Below, piece after piece: positions 1 to 6,508 of a stretch of DNA of 7,054 bases. Position 1 is the stretch's first letter. Each line of letters starts with the position of its first letter. The stretch spans positions 1 to 7,054 of the forward strand of contig WFXT01000233.1 in NCBI GenBank assembly GCA_015490475.1. The letters are read 5' to 3'. The notes under the pieces are model-generated. The model made no database searches. It saw only the letters and a program-made list of their open reading frames with translations, and had not been told where the DNA came from. The translations under genes were made by a program, and so were the position numbers. This stretch comes from Bacteroidota bacterium (GTDB lineage Bacteria > Bacteroidota > Bacteroidia > JAADEI01).

Positions 1-470
1 GTGCTTTACTTGCACAGAAAGACAGTTTTCTGTGTGCATACAGGGGTGTTGCTGTAGGAATAGCCTTTCATAAGAGGATAGGGGCAGGTCTATTTGGTGG
101 AGAAGGCTTCATATTACAGAAACTGGAAGGTGACAAAACAATATTCCTACATGCAGGAGGAACCATAATAGAACGAGAGCTGCAACCGGGAGAAACTCTC
201 CGCATAGATACAGGTTGTATAGTTGCGTTCCAGCCAACAGTTGACTATGATATTCAATTTGTCAGGGGCATAAAAAACATTTTGTTTGGTGGAGAAGGCC
301 TTTTCTTTGCAACATTAACAGGACCTGGCAAGGTGTGGATTCAAACATTACCATTCAGCAGACTCGCTGACAGAATAATTGCTTCTGCACCATCAATAGG
401 TGGTGAAAGAAAAGGGGAAGGGAGTATAGCAGGTGGCTTATTTGACCTATTAGGTGGAGACAATGACTAA
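1..470 (+). CDS. AIM24/TIGR00266-family protein, C-terminal part (5' end outside window)
   Basis: The frame is open from base 3 to the TAA at 468-470, giving about 155 residues with no start in view, so the gene is cut by the window edge. The visible part is glycine-rich beta-type sequence. It carries two copies of an LFGGEG motif (codons at 90-107 and 282-299), a HAGGTIIERELQPGE stretch, and a glycine-rich tail ending GGLFDLLGGDND. This pattern is typical of the AIM24 (TIGR00266) family, beta-sandwich proteins of roughly 220-280 residues in bacteria. Their molecular role is poorly defined; the eukaryotic namesake is a mitochondrial inner-membrane organisation factor. No signal peptide can be judged because the N-terminus is missing. 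The gene lies 19 bases upstream of dnaG on the same strand, so the two may be co-transcribed, but no functional link is known to me. Family assignment is fairly secure; function is not. Confidence 0.8.
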   Translation, partial: ALLAQKDSFLCAYRGVAVGIAFHKRIGAGLFGGEGFILQKLEGDKTIFLHAGGTIIERELQPGETLRIDTGCIVAFQPTVDYDIQFVRGIKNILFGGEGLFFATLTGPGKVWIQTLPFSRLADRIIASAPSIGGERKGEGSIAGGLFDLLGGDND

Positions 471-489
471 CACATAAGACTTTTCAAGC

Positions 490-2364
490 ATGGCTAACCT
501 TGACTTGTTAAGAGAGGAAATTCGTAATAGTGTGCCTATTGCTGAAGTAATAGGGAGATACGTAAGATTGGAACGGACCGGCTCAAATTTTAAAGGTTTA
601 TGCCCCTTTCACAGTGAAAAAACTCCTTCTTTCTTTGTCTCACCGACCAAGAAGATCTTCAAATGCTTTGGATGTGGGGAAGGCGGTGATGTAATATCAT
701 TCTTACAGAAATATGAAAACATCTCATTTTGGGAGGCTGTTAAGCGACTTGCAGATGAATATGGTATTGACCTTTCACAATATGTTTCACAAAAAGGTGA
801 TGATAAGTCATATTCTTCAGTAGACAAGTTGAAGAAGGCTAATATAGTGGCTATGGAATTTTTTTCATCTATGCTTTTTACACCCGAAGGGAAGGAGGCG
901 CTTGAATACCTTCGTTCCCGCAATGTAGATGAAACAACGGCACGCATCTTTAGGCTTGGCTATGCACCAGACAATGACTTATTAATTACTTATGCCCAGA
1001 AACGTGGAGTTCCACCGGAGGCACTAATAGAAGTTGGTCTGGCACGACGCTCCGCAGACGGTAATTTAATTCCATTTTTCCGAAACAGGGTCATCTTCCC
1101 GATATTTGACAGAGGAAACATTCCGATAGGCTTCGCAGGCAGAGCCATAAATCCTTCTGATGAGCCAAAATACTTGAACATTACAAACACACCCATATAC
1201 GATAAAAGCAAAGCCTTTTATGGCATTAACATTGCACTACCAGAAATTATTAAACTTAAACAAGCAATCATTGTTGAAGGCTACATGGACGTAATAGCTT
1301 TCTACAAAGCAAACATCAAAAACAGTATAGCGACATGTGGAACTGCTCTAACGGAAGAACATGCTAAAATTCTACGTACCATAGCACCGCAAGTTATAAT
1401 GGCTTATGACAGCGACGAAGCAGGAATGAAGGCTCGCTATCAATCTGCACTAATATTGCTTAAATATGACATTATCCCCTACACAATTATTTTTCCTGAA
1501 GGAGAAGACCCTGACAGCTTTATAAATAAATTTGGAAAAGAAAAACTGCAAGAATTAGTAAATAGACCTTATGATTTCATTGAGTTCTGGCTTAATAGAA
1601 AATGGCAAGAAAATCTTCCTCCCAACAAGCAGGCAGAAGCAATAAGAGAAATTCTACAATTGGTCGCTGTTATCCAAGACGCTCTAAAAGTGGAAAGCTA
1701 CCTTAAACTGATTTCCTCAAAGACTGGATTAGAAGTCAAGCTCCTGAAAAGAGAATTACGAAAAATAAGGCGTAAGGAGTCATCTATTGGCAACGCAATC
1801 CAATATTCTAACAAGACAGCTTCTACAACAACGGACTATTCTCAAAAAAGACTGCTGAGCTTTTTAAGAGAAACCGCAAAATTCATTCTAAAGTTTGGCT
1901 TCCATCAAGTAAGACTGACAGAAGATTCTGATGAAAAATACGTTAGAGACATTATCTTTGAAGCTTTGAGTCCCGAACTCATAGCATATGATGCCTTATA
2001 TGAAGAGATATTCAACGCACTTAAGACCCTAAGCGAACCTCTCGCATCCCCTGAGGATTTCCCAATTTCCGAAGAGGCTAAGCAAACATTATGGCACCTG
2101 ATTGATTCTCCTAAAATGCTAGAACAACTCTTCCGTGTCCAAGTTGACAGTACTTCTGAATTAATCCCTGATATAAAACGGATAACAACTAATGCTCACT
2201 TAATGGGTTTGCAACTGAAACAAAAACTGTTGGAAGAACAACTCAAGGAAACCTCAGATCAGGAAATCAAGAAAAGCATATACCAAGAATTCTGGGAAAT
2301 AACTCGTGAACTGAGAGACATGCTAAAGAAAACAGGAGCAAGCATTTCACTGCCTATAGATTAA
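490..2364 (+). CDS. dnaG: DNA primase DnaG
   Basis: DnaG makes the short RNA primers used for lagging-strand synthesis and replication start, working with the replicative helicase. At 624 residues it has normal bacterial length. Residues 1-100 form the CHC2 zinc-binding domain with ligands C38, H41, C59 and C62. The RNA-polymerase N-terminal subdomain follows, with RNRVIFPIFD (198-207) and GFAGR (214-218). The Toprim catalytic fold has EGYMD (E263, D267), DSDEAG (D307, D309) and GEDPDSF (338-344), so all metal-binding acidic positions are present. Residues after about 430 are poorly conserved, lysine/glutamate-rich and predicted helical, as expected for the lineage-variable helicase-interacting C-terminal domain. 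The ATG at 490 gives an N-terminus that aligns naturally with the family (short helix before IAEVIGRYV). No Shine-Dalgarno sequence precedes it. It follows the AIM24-family gene by 19 bases and is followed by a tRNA gene on the opposite strand. Confidence 0.97.
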   Translation: MANLDLLREEIRNSVPIAEVIGRYVRLERTGSNFKGLCPFHSEKTPSFFVSPTKKIFKCFGCGEGGDVISFLQKYENISFWEAVKRLADEYGIDLSQYVSQKGDDKSYSSVDKLKKANIVAMEFFSSMLFTPEGKEALEYLRSRNVDETTARIFRLGYAPDNDLLITYAQKRGVPPEALIEVGLARRSADGNLIPFFRNRVIFPIFDRGNIPIGFAGRAINPSDEPKYLNITNTPIYDKSKAFYGINIALPEIIKLKQAIIVEGYMDVIAFYKANIKNSIATCGTALTEEHAKILRTIAPQVIMAYDSDEAGMKARYQSALILLKYDIIPYTIIFPEGEDPDSFINKFGKEKLQELVNRPYDFIEFWLNRKWQENLPPNKQAEAIREILQLVAVIQDALKVESYLKLISSKTGLEVKLLKRELRKIRRKESSIGNAIQYSNKTASTTTDYSQKRLLSFLRETAKFILKFGFHQVRLTEDSDEKYVRDIIFEALSPELIAYDALYEEIFNALKTLSEPLASPEDFPISEEAKQTLWHLIDSPKMLEQLFRVQVDSTSELIPDIKRITTNAHLMGLQLKQKLLEEQLKETSDQEIKKSIYQEFWEITRELRDMLKKTGASISLPID

Positions 2365-2366
2365 AG

Positions 2367-2406
2367 TTGTTTTCATTATTATAATCCAGCGGGAATTAAT
2401 GAACAA
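2367..2406. terminator. AT-rich inverted repeat between convergent dnaG and tRNA-Ser, possible weak terminator
   Basis: The arms TTCATTA (2372-2378) and TAATGAA (2397-2403) are perfectly complementary across an 18-base loop. Pairing can extend outward, TTGTT with AACAA, if two bases bulge. It begins 2 bases after the dnaG stop and lies downstream of both dnaG (+) and the tRNA (-), where a two-way terminator would be expected. Against this, the stem is AT-rich and no U-tract follows on either strand. It may be only a chance repeat in AT-rich spacer. Confidence 0.22.
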
Positions 2407-2441
2407 ATAACAAAATAAAATCAAGCACCTTGCTACATTAG

Positions 2442-2530
2442 CGGAGGGGGCGGGATTCGAACCCGCGAGCCCCCTTACGGGGACCAATGGATTTCGAGTC
2501 CACCCCGTTCGGCCACTCCGGCACCCCTCC
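2442..2530 (-). tRNA. tRNA-Ser (anticodon CGA)
   Basis: Read on the minus strand, this 89-base segment folds as a class II tRNA. The acceptor stem is GGAGGGG paired with CCCCTCC (7 of 7), with discriminator G at 2442. The D-arm has stem CCG/CGG. The anticodon stem is GTGGA/TCCAT with one G-T pair, and the loop CTCGAAA places anticodon CGA at 2496-2494, reading UCG. A long variable arm with CCCC-GTAA-GGGG marks it as serine, and the T-arm is GCGGG-TTCGAAT-CCCGC. The 3' CCA is not encoded (the next bases are CTA) and must be added by the CCA-adding enzyme. It is the only gene on the minus strand between dnaG and dapB, so it needs its own promoter, presumably within the 70 bases before dapB. Confidence 0.97.
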
Positions 2531-2559
2531 TCACTCACTCTATTTTAAAACCAACTTCT

Positions 2560-2567
2560 CAAATATA
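2560..2567 (-). promoter_or_regulatory. TAnnTTTG-type -7 element, candidate promoter for tRNA-Ser
   Basis: On the minus strand these bases read TATATTTG, an exact match to the TAnnTTTG element used by the Bacteroidota housekeeping sigma factor. It ends 29 bases upstream of the first tRNA base, a plausible leader length. A TTTG that could serve as the -33 element lies further upstream, but its 24-base spacing is longer than the usual 19-21 or so. The match is short and in AT-rich DNA, so support is modest. Confidence 0.3.
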
Positions 2568-2569
2568 GT
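2564..2569 (+). promoter_or_regulatory. possible -10 element for the dapB operon
   Basis: TATAGT differs by one base from the consensus -10 hexamer and lies 31 bases before the dapB ATG. I see no good -35 hexamer at the right spacing. The 70-base gap between the divergent tRNA and dapB must hold the start signals for both, so a promoter here is expected. This particular site is only a guess, and it overlaps the candidate tRNA promoter on the other strand. Confidence 0.18.
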
Positions 2570-2600
2570 TCCTGAATATATCCTAAATTAGCAAACAATT

Positions 2601-3323
2601 ATGAGGGTTATTTTGTTTGGGAAAGGGAGAATGGGTAGAGAGATACTTGAAGTAGCTTCACAGCAACAAGATATAGAAATAGTGTCTGTTTATGATTCAA
2701 AAAACATTGAAGGGGCAAAACAAAACGGATTACCTCCTGCAGATGTATGCATAGACTTCACAACACCTAAAGCAGTTATTGAAAACATCAACATAGCGTG
2801 GAAACATCGTTTACCGATAGTTGTGGGAACAACAGGATGGTATGAGCACCTGCCAGAAATAAAACAGCGGTCCAATAGTGGTGAAGGCACAATACTTGTA
2901 GGTAGTAACTTTGCCCCGGGCGTTAATCTTTTCTTTAAAATCGCATCTCTAATCGGTAAATTTATCAATCATTTTGATTTTGAAGTATCAATAACGGAAA
3001 AACACCATATTCATAAAAAGGATGCACCGAGTGGCACTGCCATCACACTGACAGAAAAGATAATATCAAACACTAATAAATACAATGGATGGACGCTCAA
3101 TCAACATGAACAGGGGAAGCTACCTATTAAGGCTATCAGGGAAGGTGACGAAAAGGGAACACATATAGTGAACATATATAACGAGCTTGAAGAAATGGAA
3201 ATCATACATAGTGCAAAGGACAGGAAGGTCTTTGCTATTGGGGCTCTGCATGCTGCCAGATGGATAGTTAATAAATCAGGTTTTTTTACCGTTGAAGATT
3301 TCTATAACGAAATTTTGAGCTAA
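2601..3323 (+). CDS. dapB: 4-hydroxy-tetrahydrodipicolinate reductase DapB
   Basis: DapB catalyses the NAD(P)H-dependent reduction of the DapA product to tetrahydrodipicolinate in cytoplasmic lysine and meso-diaminopimelate synthesis, feeding protein and peptidoglycan. The 240-residue protein has an N-terminal Rossmann fold with the dinucleotide loop GKGRMG (7-12), then IDFTTP (51-56) and GTTGW (76-80). Next come SNFAPGVN (102-109) and the catalytic/substrate signature KHHIHKKDAPSGTA (134-147), with H135, H136 and K139 at the positions of the active-site His-His and Lys of E. coli DapB. It is about 30 residues shorter than the E. coli enzyme, matching the short form seen in Bacteroidota. The ATG at 2601 places the first strand MRVILFG directly at the N-terminus. 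There is no Shine-Dalgarno sequence. It is first in a tight set with lepB, whose start lies one base after its stop; dapB-lepB adjacency is common in Bacteroidota. Confidence 0.97.
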   Translation: MRVILFGKGRMGREILEVASQQQDIEIVSVYDSKNIEGAKQNGLPPADVCIDFTTPKAVIENINIAWKHRLPIVVGTTGWYEHLPEIKQRSNSGEGTILVGSNFAPGVNLFFKIASLIGKFINHFDFEVSITEKHHIHKKDAPSGTAITLTEKIISNTNKYNGWTLNQHEQGKLPIKAIREGDEKGTHIVNIYNELEEMEIIHSAKDRKVFAIGALHAARWIVNKSGFFTVEDFYNEILS

Positions 3324-3324
3324 T

Positions 3325-4437
3325 ATGAAACAAGTGTGGAAAAAAATAAAACAGGCTTATTACAAACTGCCATATTGGGTCAGGGAATGGGTTATACCGA
3401 TTTTGATTATCCTTGCGATTAGAGAGTTTCTGGCGGCTCCATACAGGATTCCTACTCCTAGTATGGAAAACACACTTCTTGCAGGGGATTTCGTTGTGGT
3501 CTCCAAGATTGCATATGGACCACGACTGCCCCAAACCATCGGTATCCCTTTCACGCATCAGGAAATTCCATTTACGGGAATCCGGTCATACATACCAATT
3601 CAGCTTTTGCCATATTTGAGACTTCCGGGATTAGACACCGTTAAAAGGGGGGATATCTTCGTATTCCTATATCCTTATGATACCTTACATCCTGTTGACC
3701 GACGAATGCATTACATAAAACGATGCATTGCCCTTCCTGGCGACGTTCTTGAAATAAAAAACGGCGAAATTTACGTAAATGGAAAGCTCCAACCTTCTCC
3801 ACCAACCGCTCTATACATGCACTATGTGCTTACTAAAAACAACGTCCCGATTAATCCTGTATATCTGGAACAACTGGACATAAAGATGGTTGGGGCATTA
3901 GCAACAGGCGGGTACATAATGATAATGACAAAAGATGCCGCAAAGAAATTGCAGAATTTACCAATTATTGAGAAGATAGTAAGAATAACAGATGAACCAT
4001 CCAAACTGGGACTGCCTCCACTAAGTATATACCCTTCACATACTATACTTTTCCCTCACGACACCCTACACAAATGGAATCTTGACAATTATGGACCTAT
4101 TAAAATTCCCCGTAAAGGTGAGAAAATAGAACTTACCCTTGAAAATCTGTCCATTTACAGGGATGTGATCACCAGGTATGAAGGACACACTCTTGAAGTG
4201 AAAGATGGTGTGATCTATATTGATGGGAAACCTCAAAATTACTATGTTCCTGAAATGAATTACTATTGGGCAATGGGGGATAATAGGCATGATTCCCAGG
4301 ATTCCAGATATTGGGGGTTTGTTCCTGAGGACCATCTTGTTGGCAAGTCATGGTTCATCTTGTTTTCGTGGGATTCAGATGCTCCTTTCGGCAAAAAGAT
4401 TAGGTGGAACAGAATTTTCAAAAATGCACAACAATGA
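3325..4437 (+). CDS. lepB: Signal peptidase I LepB, Bacteroidota-type with long periplasmic insert
   Basis: LepB is the membrane-bound serine protease that removes signal peptides from exported proteins. The 370-residue protein has a short basic cytoplasmic N-terminus and one membrane segment (about 22-38). The catalytic Ser box is IPTPSMENTLLAGD with S46 as nucleophile, and the catalytic lysine is K132 in YIKRCIALPGD (130-140). The C-terminal box GDNRHDSQDSRYWGFVPED starts at 318. Between the Lys box and this last box lie about 175 residues, well beyond the minimal enzyme, including FPHDTLHKWNLDNYGPIKIP. Such an insert is typical of Bacteroidota LepB. Compared with many of those proteins, this one seems to lack an extra segment around 117-123, making it compact. 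The stretches 142-156 and 290-304 resemble each other. The ATG at 3325 follows the dapB stop by one base, and the stop overlaps the gltX start as ATGA, so coupled translation is likely. Confidence 0.96.
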   Translation: MKQVWKKIKQAYYKLPYWVREWVIPILIILAIREFLAAPYRIPTPSMENTLLAGDFVVVSKIAYGPRLPQTIGIPFTHQEIPFTGIRSYIPIQLLPYLRLPGLDTVKRGDIFVFLYPYDTLHPVDRRMHYIKRCIALPGDVLEIKNGEIYVNGKLQPSPPTALYMHYVLTKNNVPINPVYLEQLDIKMVGALATGGYIMIMTKDAAKKLQNLPIIEKIVRITDEPSKLGLPPLSIYPSHTILFPHDTLHKWNLDNYGPIKIPRKGEKIELTLENLSIYRDVITRYEGHTLEVKDGVIYIDGKPQNYYVPEMNYYWAMGDNRHDSQDSRYWGFVPEDHLVGKSWFILFSWDSDAPFGKKIRWNRIFKNAQQ

Positions 4438-5972
4438 GTGTTAGAGTTAGGTTTGCTCCCAGTCCAACAGGTCCTTTACACATTGGTGGTGTCAGAACAG
4501 CCTTATTCAACTTCTTATTTGCTAAAAAGAATAATGGTAAGTTTATTTTACGTATTGAAGACACAGATAGAAGTAGATATGTACCTGGAGCAGAAGACCA
4601 CATTAAGAATTCTCTCAAATGGTTGGGCATAGAATGGGATGAGGGACCTGATGTTGGGGGACCCTTTGGTCCATACAGGCAGTCAGAACGAGTTAATTTA
4701 TATCGTGAATACGCAGAATTGTTAGTTAAAAAAGGGCATGCATACTATGCTTTTGACACTCCTGAAGAGCTGGAAGCCTTTAGAGAGCGCCTTAGAAAGG
4801 CTGGTGTACCAAACCCTCAATATAACTCCATAACGCGTCAATACATGAGGAATTCTCTTACTCTACCTGCTGATGAAGTTGAAAAACTAATAAATTCAGG
4901 TACTCCATATGTGATACGCATCAAGGTGCCTCGCAATAGAGAGATAAAATTTTATGACGTTATAAGGGGATGGGTGTCCTTTAATTCTAATGAGCTTGAT
5001 GACAAGGTCCTGTTCAAAAGTGATGGATTTCCTACATATCATTTAGCCAATGTGGTTGACGACCATCTGATGCAAATAACTCACGTTATAAGAGGGGAAG
5101 AATGGATTCCTTCCACACCCATTCATGTTCTGCTATATGAATTCTTTGGCTGGGAAAAACCACAGTTCGCTCACCTTCCCTTGATATTGCGTCCTGATGG
5201 TAAAGGGAAACTAAGTAAACGAGCCGCCATTGAAGCAGGATTCCCTGTGTATGCAATAAAATGGACAGACCCTCAAACTAATGAATCCAATGAGGGCTTT
5301 AGGGAAATAGGTTTCATTCCAGAAGGTCTAATTAATGTTCTTGCCCTGCTGGGATGGCATCCTCCTGAAGACAGAGAAATTTATACCCTTGAGGAATTAA
5401 TAAATTACTTTGAATTGGACCGTGTTGGCAAAAGCGGAGCTCAATTTAATTTTGAAAAAGCAAAGTGGATAAACCAACAACATATTCTGAGACTTTCTCC
5501 TGAAAAGCTATATGAATATGCAGAACCATTTCTAAGTGAATATTTCTCGGAAGGCGTTGATAGGGAAACGCTAATGCGCGCTTTATTAGTCATGAGGGAA
5601 CGTGGTACTACCATACGAGAAATCTTAGAATTAACGAAGAGTGTCTTTTATCCTCCCGAGCTCAATTCTGTTTTTGAGCTACTTCCAGAATGGAATGAAC
5701 AGGTCCGAACTGCTCTCTCAGAATTTGCTGAAGTAATAAGCAAGGAAGAAACAGATTCCCATGATATTTCTAATAAAATCAAGGAAATAGCCAAAAGGTG
5801 GGAACTTAAGAAGGGCAAATTTATGTTAACAATAAGGGTTGCCTTGACAGGACAAAAAGCAGGTCCCCCATTAGGTGAACTAATCACTTTAATCGGGAAA
5901 GAAGAAGTAGTAAGACGAATAAATCGGGTTCTCAATGCCAAGGAAGAAGGGAAGCAGATTCAGACCAAGTGA
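4434..5972 (+). CDS. gltX: Glutamyl-tRNA synthetase GltX
   Basis: GltX attaches glutamate to tRNA-Glu in the cytoplasm. From the ATG at 4434 the protein has 512 residues, close to the Bacteroidota size. The class I signature is RFAPSPTGPLHIGG (6-19, HIGH box at 16-19), and the KMSKS equivalent is KLSKR (259-263). Near the C-terminus the anticodon-binding domain has ALTGQKAGPPL (470-480), a common GluRS ending. The chain contains no cysteine, so the zinc site of E. coli GluRS is absent. The segment after KLSKR (FPVYAIKWTDPQTNESNEGF) resembles Bacteroidota enzymes. A GTG 30 bases upstream (4404) is in frame, but it would add a tail that no GluRS needs. The ATG that overlaps the lepB stop puts MSVRVRFAPSPTG at the N-terminus as usual. 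Its 3' end overlaps the next gene by 38 bases. Confidence 0.97.
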   Translation: MSVRVRFAPSPTGPLHIGGVRTALFNFLFAKKNNGKFILRIEDTDRSRYVPGAEDHIKNSLKWLGIEWDEGPDVGGPFGPYRQSERVNLYREYAELLVKKGHAYYAFDTPEELEAFRERLRKAGVPNPQYNSITRQYMRNSLTLPADEVEKLINSGTPYVIRIKVPRNREIKFYDVIRGWVSFNSNELDDKVLFKSDGFPTYHLANVVDDHLMQITHVIRGEEWIPSTPIHVLLYEFFGWEKPQFAHLPLILRPDGKGKLSKRAAIEAGFPVYAIKWTDPQTNESNEGFREIGFIPEGLINVLALLGWHPPEDREIYTLEELINYFELDRVGKSGAQFNFEKAKWINQQHILRLSPEKLYEYAEPFLSEYFSEGVDRETLMRALLVMRERGTTIREILELTKSVFYPPELNSVFELLPEWNEQVRTALSEFAEVISKEETDSHDISNKIKEIAKRWELKKGKFMLTIRVALTGQKAGPPLGELITLIGKEEVVRRINRVLNAKEEGKQIQTK

Positions 5973-6498
5973 TTCTAAAATAAGCATTACAATAACACCC
6001 GAAGGCAAGATTATACACCACATGGATATTAATTCTTTAAATGCATATTTAAACAAGGAAGTTGATGACCCTCGCCTTAGGGGTAGAGAATGGAATCCCG
6101 ATGCATCTGCTCCGACAATTGTTCTGGCATATATGAGCTTTCTGCCTCCAGAAACGTCAATTTCTCAGTTGAGACGAGACCTTGAAGAAAAAGGCATTGT
6201 GGTTCTTGATTCAATGGAACAAGCCTTGCCTCCAGAAGTTGTGGAATCTGTAGAGCGAGAACAACCTGATTTAATAGTGGTAGTTATCAACGAAAAGGAC
6301 GCAAAAGAAATGCTATCCAGACTATATGATGCTCTCAAGGAACAAAGTCATAATAGAGTTATTGTTGTAGGCTCTGTGTCAAGAAGCATTTTACCTACCA
6401 ACACATGGCGGATGGTTTCACGACCTGCCGGACATCTCATTCTCCGCCATGTCAAAGAACTAATTGAAGAATTGCGTAAAGTTAGAGAATCCCAATAA
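5935..6498 (+). CDS. Unrecognised 187-residue protein, predicted Rossmann-like domain
   Basis: I do not recognise this protein. Residues 1-15 are basic (MPRKKGSRFRPSDSK). Residues 16-30 look like a short beta hairpin (ISITITPEGKIIHH). From about 60 an alternating strand/helix pattern appears: TIVLAYMS, a helix SQLRRDLEEKG, IVVLDSM, a helix PPEVVESVERE, PDLIVVVIN, a helix EMLSRLYDALKEQ, RVIVVGSV, and a long charged C-terminal helix (VKELIEELRKVRES). This order resembles flavodoxin-like or B12-binding folds, but no DxHxxG cobalamin motif and no nucleotide loop are visible. It has no signal peptide or membrane segment, so it is probably cytoplasmic. The ATG at 5935 overlaps gltX by 38 bases; an ATG at 6022 is the only internal ATG near the start and would remove the basic tail and overlap. 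Codon and amino-acid use look like the neighbours, and the overlap suggests co-expression with gltX. The CDS is likely real; function unknown. Confidence 0.8.
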   Translation: MPRKKGSRFRPSDSKISITITPEGKIIHHMDINSLNAYLNKEVDDPRLRGREWNPDASAPTIVLAYMSFLPPETSISQLRRDLEEKGIVVLDSMEQALPPEVVESVEREQPDLIVVVINEKDAKEMLSRLYDALKEQSHNRVIVVGSVSRSILPTNTWRMVSRPAGHLILRHVKELIEELRKVRESQ

Positions 6499-6508
6499 GC
6501 AGATTTCC

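Noticed and set aside
282..470. A separate 62-residue gene starting with TTG at 282
   Set aside because: The frame is open back to base 3 with clear AIM24-family sequence; the TTG is an internal leucine codon of LFGGEG.
609..947. Minus-strand open frame of 112 residues inside dnaG
   Set aside because: It is antisense to the zinc-binding and polymerase domains of dnaG, which are intact; no family resemblance.
2347..2538. Minus-strand 63-residue open frame
   Set aside because: It covers the tRNA-Ser gene almost entirely; the tRNA folds perfectly and explains the sequence.
3286..3558. Minus-strand open frame of 90 residues across the dapB-lepB joint
   Set aside because: It lies opposite two well-supported genes, has no recognisable motif, and its composition fits an antisense shadow.
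4404..4433. Upstream GTG start for gltX adding ten residues
   Set aside because: The extension lies within lepB coding sequence, and the ATG at 4434 gives the normal GluRS N-terminus and an ATGA overlap.
6499..6508. Terminator between the convergent genes orf187 and the kinase
   Set aside because: Only 10 bases separate the stops and no stem with a T-tract is visible there or in the immediate flanks.
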